DNA of 18,809 nucleotides, from positions 1 through 18,809 of the forward strand of contig DFGI01000005.1 in assembly GCA_002371705.1 (NCBI GenBank), given 5' to 3'. The position numbers were made by a program, and so were the translations under genes. Under the pieces are notes generated by a model, which saw only the letters and a list, made by a program, of their open reading frames with translations, was not told the DNA's origin and ran no database searches. Below are positions 5,942 through 13,749 of this stretch, piece after piece (position 1 is the first letter of the stretch; each line of letters opens with the position of its first letter). The DNA is from Bacteroidales bacterium UBA3754. Lineage in GTDB: Bacteria > Bacteroidota > Bacteroidia > Bacteroidales > UBA1715.

Positions 5942-7066
5942 GTGAAATACTATTTAATTGCAGGCGAGGCTTCGGGCGATTTACACGGCTCGCATCTTGT
6001 TACGGAACTGAAAAAATGTGACCCTGACGCTCAATTTCGTATTTGGGGTGGCGATTTAATGGCGCAGGCTGCTGGATGCGGATTGGTAAAACACTATCGC
6101 ACATACGATTACATGGGAATTATGGAAGTGGTGAAACACGCACGTTTGATTCTCAATAACATACAATTTTGTAAAAACGACATCGCGGCGCACAAACCCG
6201 ATGCCATTGTTTTTATAGATTTCCCTGGTTTTAATTTGAAAATCGCGCCATTTGCGAAACAAATCGGCATACCAACGTTTTTCTATATTTCGCCAACGGT
6301 ATGGGCGTGGAAGGAAAATCGCGTGAAAACTATCAAAGCTACGATTGACCACATGTTTGTGGAATTGCCGTTTGTGAAAAAATTCTACGAAACCCGTCAT
6401 AATTATTATGTTGATTTTGTGGGACATCCGTTGCTCGATTCCATTGCGCAGTTCAAGGAAAAACACACGTTGGAATCGTTTAAGGCGGCGAATAATCTGC
6501 CAGACAAGAAATTGATTGCCGTGCTTCCCGGAAGTCGTGAATATGAAATTCGGGAAAATTTGAAAACAATGCAGTCCATTTCTGAGAAATATACTGATTA
6601 TCAGTTTGTTGTGGCAGGAATGTCGCGGTTTCCGCTGGATTTTTACCAAAAATATATCACGGCAAAAAACTTGTCGGTTGTGTTTGACCAAACCTACGAA
6701 TTGCTGAAAAAATCCGATGCGGCAATAGTGGTTTCTGGCTCCGCAACGTTGGAAACAGCAATCTTGAATGTGCCTGAAATCATTGTGTATCAAACAAGTC
6801 CAATCACATTCTATTTGGGAAAATTGTTCGTGAAACTGCAAAATCTTGGCTTGCCGAATCTTATTATGGAACACCAAATCGTGCCGGAATTGTTGCAAGC
6901 CGATATGACACCCAAAAAGCTTTCGGAGGCGTTGGATTCAATTTTATATGATGAAAAATTCCGAAACGATATTTTGGATAATTATGCGCTGTTGCGTGAA
7001 CGGCTTGGAAACGAAGGCGCGGCGCGGCGTGTCGCTACGTTGATGCAGAAATATTTGAAGGCTTAG
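5942..7066 (+). CDS. lpxB: Lipid-A-disaccharide synthase LpxB
   Basis: A 374-aa GT19 glycosyltransferase that joins UDP-2,3-diacylglucosamine and lipid X into the lipid A disaccharide at the inner-membrane surface. Family hallmarks: GEASGDLHGSHLV at the N-terminus, VFIDFPGFNLKIA, ISPTVWAWKENRVKTI, FVGHPLLDS, the nucleotide-binding VLPGSREYEI, and VVSGSATLETAILNVPEIIVYQTSP with YLGK. Length is normal. The start is GTG at 5942; no in-frame ATG precedes the conserved MKYYLIAGEASGD block. The stop overlaps the convergent miaA stop by four bases, with no terminator between them. Gene context (surE, small membrane protein, miaA) is the usual Bacteroidetes neighbourhood. Confidence 0.96.
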   Translation: MKYYLIAGEASGDLHGSHLVTELKKCDPDAQFRIWGGDLMAQAAGCGLVKHYRTYDYMGIMEVVKHARLILNNIQFCKNDIAAHKPDAIVFIDFPGFNLKIAPFAKQIGIPTFFYISPTVWAWKENRVKTIKATIDHMFVELPFVKKFYETRHNYYVDFVGHPLLDSIAQFKEKHTLESFKAANNLPDKKLIAVLPGSREYEIRENLKTMQSISEKYTDYQFVVAGMSRFPLDFYQKYITAKNLSVVFDQTYELLKKSDAAIVVSGSATLETAILNVPEIIVYQTSPITFYLGKLFVKLQNLGLPNLIMEHQIVPELLQADMTPKKLSEALDSILYDEKFRNDILDNYALLRERLGNEGAARRVATLMQKYLKA

Positions 7067-7962
7067 CGAATGTTTTTCTCGCAAAAATCAATCACTTTTT
7101 CTACTTCGTATGGCGAAAACCACGTGTAATCGTTCGAACGGTTGAGCCACGTGATTTGTTTTTTGGCGTATTTGCGTGTGTTTTGTTTTATTTTTTCAAT
7201 GGCTTCGTCGCTGGTGCATTTTCCAGCAAAGTAATCGAAAAATTCCCGATAGCCAACGGTTTTGAGAGCAGTACAATCCTGATATTGTGATAGTTTCCTG
7301 ACTTCGTTTTCCAAACCGTCGGCTATCATTTGGCCAACGCGGGAGTTTATTTTGTTGTACAATTCTTCGCGGGGCAGATTGAGGGCGATTTTTATGCAGT
7401 TGAACGGCCGCTCTTTTTTCTGTGCTTTTCGTAATTGCGTATAAGGTTTTCCTGCCTGCAAACAGATTTCTATTGCTCGTTTTATTCGTGCGGGATTTGA
7501 TAAATCAACTATGTTATAATATTCAGGGTCAAGAATTTGCAACGTTTGACGAAGTGCTTGGATGCCTTTTGTTTCGTATTCTGACTGAACGTGCGCACGT
7601 AGCTCAGGGTCAATGTCGGGAATTTCGTCGATGCCGTTGCACACCGCGTCAATGTACAATCCTGAACCACCGGCTAATATGGCAACATTTCGTTTTTGAA
7701 AAATCGACTGCGCAATGTTCAGCGCTTCTTGCTCGTATAGCCATGCATTGTAATATTCGGTAACGTGCTTTGTGCCAATAAGATAATGCTTTGCCTGATT
7801 GAGTTCTTCCTGCGATGGCACCGCCGTGCCAATCTGCGGTTCAATAAAAATTTGTCGTGAATCAGCCGAAATAATTTCCGTGTCGAAGTGTTTCGCTACT
7901 TCGATTGCAGTTTTTGTCTTTCCAACAGCCGTTGGACCAGCAATTACAATCAGGTTGTTCAT
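7063..7962 (-). CDS. miaA: tRNA dimethylallyltransferase MiaA
   Basis: A 299-aa enzyme that transfers a dimethylallyl group to N6 of A37 in tRNAs that read codons starting with U. Seen: the P-loop GPTAVGKT (9-16), the conserved ISADSRQ (32-38) with the catalytic Asp, GGSGLYIDA, NPARIKRAIEI, LKTVGYREF and NTRKYAKKQITWL near the end, which is the tRNA-binding and C-terminal region. Length is slightly short but within range. It is the last gene of a minus-strand operon: its ATG shares one base with the stop of the TnpR-like gene (TAATG), so translation is probably coupled. It converges on lpxB with a 4-nt overlap of stop codons. Confidence 0.96.
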   Translation of the reverse strand: MNNLIVIAGPTAVGKTKTAIEVAKHFDTEIISADSRQIFIEPQIGTAVPSQEELNQAKHYLIGTKHVTEYYNAWLYEQEALNIAQSIFQKRNVAILAGGSGLYIDAVCNGIDEIPDIDPELRAHVQSEYETKGIQALRQTLQILDPEYYNIVDLSNPARIKRAIEICLQAGKPYTQLRKAQKKERPFNCIKIALNLPREELYNKINSRVGQMIADGLENEVRKLSQYQDCTALKTVGYREFFDYFAGKCTSDEAIEKIKQNTRKYAKKQITWLNRSNDYTWFSPYEVEKVIDFCEKNIR

Positions 7963-8531
7963 TAATAATCGTAGTCGTTCCCGTAGCCGCCACCGCCAAA
8001 GTCGTCGTAACCGCCACCAAATTCATCGCCGAAGCCTAATTCGTCGCGGTCTTCATTGCTGAACAAATCATCGTCGTCGATGCCAGTTTCACCAAACATT
8101 TCAGCTAAATCTTCATCGTTGTCGTCCATTTTTTGTAGTGGAGGATTACCAGTGGAGTGGGTGCAGGTTGGATATTTTTTCTTTGCTTCTTTGGGGTGGA
8201 TGTCAACCAAGGTGCAGAACAACGCTCTGTCGCCAAAAAAGTCGAATTGGTAAATCAATTTGTCTTCTTTGTTGGAAATGAACTCGTTCAATTTTGTCTT
8301 TTGCATGGGAATTGTGCCCGTGTCCTCTGCGCCCATATCGAACAAAGTGATTTCCTGCTCCTTGTCCCATTCATCGTTTGAAACAAAGAACGAGGTCATT
8401 TCTGAATCTTTGAAATCGCACGCTTTAAGAATCGCTTTGTGGAAACTCAAAAACGTGTCGTCTTCCGAAATTTCTATTGTTCTGCTGAACAATTCATTTT
8501 CGTCGCTAATAATTCTAAATTTGTAAATCAT
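7962..8531 (-). CDS. TnpR-like (plasmid pRiA4b ORF-3 family) protein with Asp/Gly-rich tail
   Basis: A 189-aa protein of the family annotated as 'IS1096 passenger TnpR' or pRiA4b ORF-3-like (PF07929). The name is historical; nothing here suggests recombinase activity. The domain spans about 1-135: YKFRIISDENELFSRTIEIS at the start, LIYQFDFFGDRALFCTLVDI (92-111) as the family's core strand, and PTCTHSTGNPPLQ (121-133). Residues 135-189 are low complexity, first acidic (IDDDDLFSNEDRDEL), then Gly/Asp/Tyr-rich (GGGYDDFGGGGYGNDYDY). There is no signal peptide. The ATG overlaps the stop of the LuxC-like gene by four bases (ATGA), and its stop shares a base with the miaA start, so it is translationally coupled on both sides. 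Function is unknown. Confidence 0.8.
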   Translation of the reverse strand: MIYKFRIISDENELFSRTIEISEDDTFLSFHKAILKACDFKDSEMTSFFVSNDEWDKEQEITLFDMGAEDTGTIPMQKTKLNEFISNKEDKLIYQFDFFGDRALFCTLVDIHPKEAKKKYPTCTHSTGNPPLQKMDDNDEDLAEMFGETGIDDDDLFSNEDRDELGFGDEFGGGYDDFGGGGYGNDYDY

Positions 8532-9550
8532 AGTATTGTCAGATTAGTTATAAATTCTATTGTTTTGTTATATTCTTCTATATCAATTTGTTGTGTATAA
8601 CCAAAAGGAATACATTTTTTATAAAATAGGTCTTTGTTACTTACTATATATTGTATGTTTTCTTTTTGATTTTCCACCGTTTTTTGCACTTGTGAAATAT
8701 CGGAATATTTTTCGTAAAAAACAACAGCTAATGGAGATTTTAATCTGACATCTTCTTTCAAAATCAAAAATCCATTATCTAAATGCGTTTGTTGCGCCAC
8801 TAAATATATTGATTTATTGTACTCGTAGTTGTTCATATATTTGTAGTGCATAGTCACGTAGTTGTATGGTTCGAGAGCATCGAGGATTTTTTTCTCGTCG
8901 AATGAATCGGGCATATAAATTTTGGTGACATTCCGTTTGCTCAATCCATAATTTGTGAAAATATCGTTGCCGAGCAGTTCTAAATCTTCGTCGCTTTCGT
9001 CGCCGTGAAGAATGGCGATGGACGTTTGTTCGTCGCGGATAATGTGCGGATATTTTTGAAGATAGCGTTCAAAACTGCTGTTCGTTTTTGGGGTGATGAT
9101 TGCGTCGAATTGGGTGAGAAGCCCGTTGTGGATTTCAATGTAGTTGGTGAATTGCGGTTCTATGCTTATCAGTTCCAACAGCAAGTACGAAATGAGTATG
9201 GAATCGCTGTCTGACGGCTTTATAGCCAAAATGTTTCCAGAAATGAGTACGCCCAAAATGTCGGGAAAGCTGTCGAAGGGCGTTTTGCCTTCGGTGATTA
9301 CCGCTATCCGTTGGGGCTTGCTTTCTCGGAACGAAAATTTCGACACCCACGAACGGAATTGTTTTTCCTCCAAAAATTCGGCTATTTCGCTGAGTGCCAG
9401 TGTTGTGTAAGTAGGCGAAAACCACGGATTCTTTGCTTCCGCACGCGAAAGTGTTTTCGCAAAATCGGCATTTTGTTCGTTATTCTCAATGGCGTTCTGA
9501 ATGGTGCGCCCTAACGAAATAAATGCCGAAATGCGTTGTTCTAAATCCAT
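8528..9550 (-). CDS. LuxC-like acyl-CoA reductase homologue, probably lacking the catalytic Cys
   Basis: A 340-aa protein related to the LuxC family (PF05893), aldehyde-dehydrogenase-like enzymes that reduce acyl-CoA or acyl-protein thioesters to aldehyde. Family traits: NPWFSPTYTTLAL near residues 41-53, FPDILGVLISGNILAIKPSD (95-114), and HGDESDEDLELLGNDIF (182-198) followed by YGLSKRNVTKIYMP (201-214). As I recall, Bacteroidetes homologues read FGLGCRNVSK in that last segment, with Cys as the nucleophile; here the position is Lys205 (codon 8936-8938). The usual GNIPLVGFHDF block is also altered to GKTPFDSFPDI. The gene is full length with no frameshift, so it may be a non-enzymatic or changed-function homologue. 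It starts nine bases after the lolA-like stop and overlaps the next gene by four bases. Confidence 0.72.
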   Translation of the reverse strand: MDLEQRISAFISLGRTIQNAIENNEQNADFAKTLSRAEAKNPWFSPTYTTLALSEIAEFLEEKQFRSWVSKFSFRESKPQRIAVITEGKTPFDSFPDILGVLISGNILAIKPSDSDSILISYLLLELISIEPQFTNYIEIHNGLLTQFDAIITPKTNSSFERYLQKYPHIIRDEQTSIAILHGDESDEDLELLGNDIFTNYGLSKRNVTKIYMPDSFDEKKILDALEPYNYVTMHYKYMNNYEYNKSIYLVAQQTHLDNGFLILKEDVRLKSPLAVVFYEKYSDISQVQKTVENQKENIQYIVSNKDLFYKKCIPFGYTQQIDIEEYNKTIEFITNLTIL

Positions 9551-9559
9551 TTTCTTGTA

Positions 9560-10207
9560 TTATCGCTCGTCGATGATTTTTACGCTCGGATTTTTGGCTT
9601 TGTCAAATGTGAACGATGCGTCGGGAATCTGTTCATTCACTTTGAACGTGTTGACAGTGATGGTGTATTTGTTTCCATCTTTAGCGGAATATTCCACTTT
9701 CCACAGTTGCGATTTGTCTTTGTCGATAGACAAACGGATTTTTGAATATTCGCTGTTAGCCACATCTTCGGGGTAGAGGTCAATCACGTAGATTGCACGG
9801 CTTGCCTCGAAACGGTCTTGAATGAATTTGTATTTAAATCCTTTTTCGTACATCGTGAGAACCTTTGCGGGATTGAGCACATCGCTGTCGTTGTTGTCAA
9901 CATTCGAAACCACAACTTCTTTTTCTTCCACCATATGCGTCCACAGCGTTTTTCCGTCGCAGTACAATACATTGTCGAGAATCGAAAGTTTGTACTTTTG
10001 GCCTTTCATCACCAAGGTGCCGTTAGTTTTGTCGTTTGCGCCTTGTGGCGAAGTGTGAACCAACGTGTATCCAATATTGATAGAGCTGTAGCTCTTTGTT
10101 TTTTGCGAAACTTTGTCAAGAATTTCTTTCGCGTTTTTTGTGTTTTGTCCGAAAACTGCTCCTGAGCAGATTGCAAGGACCGAAATGATTGAAAGTAATT
10201 TTTTCAT
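9560..10207 (-). CDS. lolA: LolA-like outer-membrane lipoprotein carrier protein
   Basis: A 215-aa periplasmic chaperone that would carry lipoproteins from the inner to the outer membrane. Residues 1-20 form a signal peptide (MKKLLSIISVLAICSGAVFG) with likely cleavage before Gln21. The mature part has the LolA beta-sheet pattern: AKEILDKVSQKTKSYSSINI, GTLVMKGQKYKLSILDNVLY, CDGKTLWTHMVEEKEVVVSN, and near the end VNEQIPDASFTFDKAK, which is typical of Bacteroidetes LolA-like proteins. The frame could start ten codons earlier, but ATG 10207 gives a proper signal peptide. It follows ftsK by about 50 nt on the same strand, a common order in the phylum. Confidence 0.9.
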   Translation of the reverse strand: MKKLLSIISVLAICSGAVFGQNTKNAKEILDKVSQKTKSYSSINIGYTLVHTSPQGANDKTNGTLVMKGQKYKLSILDNVLYCDGKTLWTHMVEEKEVVVSNVDNNDSDVLNPAKVLTMYEKGFKYKFIQDRFEASRAIYVIDLYPEDVANSEYSKIRLSIDKDKSQLWKVEYSAKDGNKYTITVNTFKVNEQIPDASFTFDKAKNPSVKIIDER

Positions 10208-10258
10208 ACTTGTATAAAATTTAAATGCTATGAGCATTAAACAATAATTGTTCCAAAA

Positions 10259-13015
10259 TTAAACTCCTTTTAAAATTCCGTTAGCCCGTAGGTTATTTAA
10301 TATTTGTTCCAATCCGATTAAATCTGTTGTGATTTCGCGGGCTTTGCTACCATTGTATGCACCCACAATTTTGTATCGTTCCAACTGGTCCATAATTCGA
10401 CCGGCACGGTTGTAGCCGACTTGGAATTTACGCTGAATAGCCGACGTGGAGCCAGTTCCCGCTTCAATGATAGTACGTGCGGCATCTTCGAACAATGGGT
10501 CGAGTTCGCCAGCGCCTTTGTCGCTGTCGCCGCCGCCAGAATAGCCGCTGTCTTGATTTTTCTCCTTGACTTCAGGCAGTTGCATCGGTTGTCCGTATCC
10601 TTGTTGGTTGCCAATGAAATCGACTATTCGTTCCACTTCTGGCGTATCGACAAATGCACATTGTACGCGTTCCAACGCATTTCCAGCGTACGATACAAGC
10701 AAATCTCCCTTGCCGACCAAACCTTCGGCTCCCGGTGTTCCCAAAATAATCATACTGTCGGTGTTCGACGCGGTTCGGAACGCAATACGTCCCGGAATAT
10801 TCGCTTTGATGACACTGGTGACGATTTTCACGCTCGGCTGTTGCGTGGCAAGAATCAAGTGCATACCAACGGCACGGGCTTTCTGGGCGATACGTGCGAT
10901 AGGCGTTTCAATTTCTTTTCCTGCCTGCATCATAAAATCACCATACTCGTCTATTATAATAACAATGTATGGTAAATATTTGTGTCCCTGTGTCGGCAAC
11001 AAATGGCGATGAATGAATTTGTCGTTGTATTCAATGATGTTTCTGCATCGGGCGTTCATCAACAGTTTGTAGCGTTCCTCCATTTCTTCGACAAGGGAAT
11101 TCAACGTGGTGATTACCTTCATGCAGTCGGTCAAAATAATATTTTCCTCGCCGGGATACTGTGCCATGTAATGTTTTTCCAAACCACCGTAGATGCTGAA
11201 TTCCACCATTTTCGGATCGACCATCACAAATTTGAGTTGCGACGGATGTTTTTTGTATAACAACGAAGTAACAATGGCGTTCAATCCGACCGATTTTCCT
11301 TGTCCAGTGGAACCTGCGACCAACAAGTGCGGCATTTTTGCAAGGTCGAACATATACACATCGTTGGTGATTGTTTTTCCCAATGCCACAGGCAATTCCA
11401 TTTTCGATTCCTTGAATGCTTTGGAGTTGATAACGGAATACATCGACACCGTTTGTCGGTTTTTGTTAGGAACTTCAATACCAACCGTTCCCTTGCCCGG
11501 AATAGGAGCAATGATGCGGATTCCAAGAGCGGAGAGGCTCATCATTATGTCCTTTTCGAGCGACTGGATTCTTGAAATTTTTGTTCCCGCCTTTGGTACG
11601 ATTTCGTATAGTGTGATGGTCGGACCGACCGTAGCCTTAATCGTTTCTATTTCGATGCCAAAATCTGAAAGTGTTTTTTCAATAAGATTTTGGTTTCTGA
11701 TTTGTTCGTCGTAGTCAACTTCAACGGCTTGCTCGTCATTTGGATATATTTTGAGCAAATCAATTCCTGGCTGTTTGAAATGCGACAAGTCCGCTTTCGG
11801 GTCATAGTCCTGCATTTCCATTTCAATGTGGCTGGTGTCCTCAACAGCAGTCACAGTGTTGATTATCTGCATTTTCCCGTCAGGAATATGAGGTGGAGTC
11901 ACTGGGTGTGGTGGTACAATCGGTGTTTCAGTCTCAGGCACGTTTTCCTCTTGTTCTTCTTGTTCTTCTTGTTCTTCTTGTTCCTCCTCTGTAGGATTTT
12001 CCTCTGAATTTTCTTCCTCGTCGTTCGGGTCTAATACAATATCCTCGTCATCTTCGGTATCCACTGGTTCTTCTTCCGTATCAGAAGATTCATTATCTTG
12101 GAGAGGTGGTTCTTCCGAAAATTCGTCGGTATTTGTATTGGTTTCAGAGACTTCTGTTGTTTCAACCACAGGTTCTTCTGTTTCCTTTTGTGTTTGTGGA
12201 ATTTCTTCTTCTATAACTGTTTCTACTGGTTGAACATCAACAATTTGCGGAGTTGGTTGTGTTGGCATTGGTTGTTCAGCAACAGTTTCAACGGAGGGTT
12301 CGACTTGTTGTTGTTCCTCAGGTTGTTCATTTTCAATTGTTGCCGTGTTGTTCGTAATTTCTTCGTTTTCAATAGTTTCCGATTTCCTATTGCGTAAATC
12401 CGCAATTTTTTGTTGGAAGAACGGCAACACTTTTTTGAATGTGAAAATTGTATAGAGAGCGTCAACCACAATAATCAGCAATCCGGTGACGAACGAGCCG
12501 AGGACACTACGAAGTAGTTGATAGCTAATATGATAGCCAATATAACCACCAATATTTCCATCAAACAAATCGTTGCAGAAAAATCCAAATGTGATTGACA
12601 GCACGAGCATCATTGAAATGGCGACGAACACGTAGCGTTTTACGTTGATTTTTTTCATAAACGCAAAGTCGAAAAACCGCAACATAAAGAAAAAGCAGAG
12701 GAAAACTATGGCAAACGAGCCGATTCCAAACCAGTCGTGTATGAATTTCTTTGAAAGCAGTGCGCCTAATTTACCGCCTTTATTCAGTATTTCAATAGGT
12801 TGAGCCTCTTCCAGCGCAGGGTCGCTTGTGTCGGTTTGCGAAAAGAGGAATTCGCCCGCGCTTTTGTTCAGCAGTTCGCTTTGGTCGTTTTCCCATGTAA
12901 AGAAAAACGAGAAGAAGGAAAGTGTGAGAATCGCACCAACAATCAGAAAGCAACTGCCGATGGCAATGCGTTTTGTTTTGTTGGATTGTTTTGTAGTATC
13001 GTTTTGTTCGCTCAT
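10259..13015 (-). CDS. ftsK: DNA translocase FtsK/SpoIIIE
   Basis: A 918-aa septum-located motor that pumps chromosomal DNA during division. Residues 15-40, 96-118, 126-147 and 170-193 form the membrane domain. Residues 210-375 are a long acidic Glu/Pro/Thr linker with EEQ repeats. The motor follows: alpha/beta parts 405-555, Walker A GSTGQGKS (568-575), Walker B IIIDE (686-690), and a C-terminal gamma winged helix (857-895, IQRKFQVGYNRAGRIMDQLE) that reads KOPS-like sites. Two motor positions differ from common FtsK: TQQPS (724-728) instead of TQRPS, and TDSMIILG (752-759) instead of DSRTILD. The ATG shares a base with the stop of the upstream lipoprotein gene (TAATG). Confidence 0.96.
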   Translation of the reverse strand: MSEQNDTTKQSNKTKRIAIGSCFLIVGAILTLSFFSFFFTWENDQSELLNKSAGEFLFSQTDTSDPALEEAQPIEILNKGGKLGALLSKKFIHDWFGIGSFAIVFLCFFFMLRFFDFAFMKKINVKRYVFVAISMMLVLSITFGFFCNDLFDGNIGGYIGYHISYQLLRSVLGSFVTGLLIIVVDALYTIFTFKKVLPFFQQKIADLRNRKSETIENEEITNNTATIENEQPEEQQQVEPSVETVAEQPMPTQPTPQIVDVQPVETVIEEEIPQTQKETEEPVVETTEVSETNTNTDEFSEEPPLQDNESSDTEEEPVDTEDDEDIVLDPNDEEENSEENPTEEEQEEQEEQEEQEENVPETETPIVPPHPVTPPHIPDGKMQIINTVTAVEDTSHIEMEMQDYDPKADLSHFKQPGIDLLKIYPNDEQAVEVDYDEQIRNQNLIEKTLSDFGIEIETIKATVGPTITLYEIVPKAGTKISRIQSLEKDIMMSLSALGIRIIAPIPGKGTVGIEVPNKNRQTVSMYSVINSKAFKESKMELPVALGKTITNDVYMFDLAKMPHLLVAGSTGQGKSVGLNAIVTSLLYKKHPSQLKFVMVDPKMVEFSIYGGLEKHYMAQYPGEENIILTDCMKVITTLNSLVEEMEERYKLLMNARCRNIIEYNDKFIHRHLLPTQGHKYLPYIVIIIDEYGDFMMQAGKEIETPIARIAQKARAVGMHLILATQQPSVKIVTSVIKANIPGRIAFRTASNTDSMIILGTPGAEGLVGKGDLLVSYAGNALERVQCAFVDTPEVERIVDFIGNQQGYGQPMQLPEVKEKNQDSGYSGGGDSDKGAGELDPLFEDAARTIIEAGTGSTSAIQRKFQVGYNRAGRIMDQLERYKIVGAYNGSKAREITTDLIGLEQILNNLRANGILKGV
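11951..11986 (-). repeat. 9-bp tandem repeat in the ftsK linker
   Basis: Four copies of TTGTTCTTC (plus strand, the last as TTGTTCCTC) encode repeated Glu-Glu-Gln in the acidic linker. The unit is a multiple of three, so copy-number change alters linker length without shifting the frame. Confidence 0.8.
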
Positions 13016-13710
13016 TAAAATTCCATTTTAAGGTATTCGTCAAAAATCGCATTCATAGAATCCACATCAACCTTCACAAAATCGTTGGGAATGAGGAATT
13101 TTGCGCTATCAACTGGCGAATCGGAAATATCGCTGAGGCTTATGTGCATTGATATGTCTTTCAATGCGATACGGTAATCGAGCAGCACGCCGTCGATTTC
13201 CTTGTAGGGCGTGTGCCAATTGGGTTCGTGCACTTTTATATCTTTTGTGTACCAAATATCGTATTCTTCTTTTGTTGGGTCTTCGAATGACACGTGGACT
13301 TTGTGGGCGGTCAATCCTAAAATTTCCTTTTCATCCTTTGTGTGGGTAAGGATTATTCCCGGCATTGGGTCGAAGCCAATCATCCGTTCGCCGAATTTTG
13401 CGCCGCACGTATATTTTTTCGGCATAAAATAAAACAGCACGCTGTTGGTCTTATTGCGGAAATTCGATACATAGGCGGTGCGGAACATACCGAATGCGCT
13501 GATTTCCATAGTGGAATTCCTGTCTTTGTAATAATATTTCATTGTTTCCGGCAAAAGCCCGATAATACTGCGTTCCGCCTTTTCTTGCTCGTTGAATTCT
13601 ATTTTATATGTAAGCGTGCCTTCGTTGTTGCCTTTCCTACACGAAAAGCAGAGCAACGGGATGGCTGCTATAATAAAGGCTTTGAAAATATGTGACCGTA
13701 TGTTTCCCAA
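13015..13710 (-). CDS. Putative lipoprotein, DUF4412/GLPGLI-like, first gene of the ftsK operon
   Basis: A protein of about 231 aa. The N-terminus has a hydrophobic segment and lipobox-like LCFSC (FKAFIIAAIPLLCFSCRKG), so Cys24 is probably lipidated. The body is beta-rich with no known catalytic motif; ETMKYYYKDRNSTMEI, IAGY-like EILGLTAHKV, DIWYTKDIKV, the EIDGVLLDYRI strand and FLIPNDFVKVD resemble DUF4412- or GLPGLI-type Bacteroidetes proteins, a tentative link. No in-frame ATG lies before the signal sequence. A TTG at 13710 is the best start: a -7 box (TACCTTTG, 13737-13730) overlaps the longer frame. The stop overlaps the ftsK ATG by one base, so it is probably cotranscribed with ftsK, lolA and the genes after it. 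Confidence 0.72.
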   Translation of the reverse strand: MGNIRSHIFKAFIIAAIPLLCFSCRKGNNEGTLTYKIEFNEQEKAERSIIGLLPETMKYYYKDRNSTMEISAFGMFRTAYVSNFRNKTNSVLFYFMPKKYTCGAKFGERMIGFDPMPGIILTHTKDEKEILGLTAHKVHVSFEDPTKEEYDIWYTKDIKVHEPNWHTPYKEIDGVLLDYRIALKDISMHISLSDISDSPVDSAKFLIPNDFVKVDVDSMNAIFDEYLKMEF

Positions 13711-13729
13711 AACAATTTTAGAATTCGTG

Positions 13730-13737
13730 CAAAGGTA
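13730..13737 (-). promoter_or_regulatory. -7 box for the ftsK operon
   Basis: TACCTTTG on the minus strand, a perfect TAnnTTTG, immediately after the stop of the upstream nucleoid gene. No good -33 TTTG is seen. It implies a very short leader before the TTG at 13710. Confidence 0.5.
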
Positions 13738-13749
13738 CAAAAAACAACA

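Noticed and set aside
6056..6898. 280-codon open frame antisense to lpxB
   Set aside because: It lies entirely opposite a clear lpxB, has no recognisable domain, and its composition is that of a shadow frame.
7962..8531. Transposon resolvase, from the family name TnpR
   Set aside because: No resolvase catalytic motif, no inverted ends, and a housekeeping operon context; the name is historical.
11941..11990. Short tandem repeats as a CRISPR-like array
   Set aside because: The units are 9 bp, have no spacers, and encode the Glu-Glu-Gln linker of FtsK.
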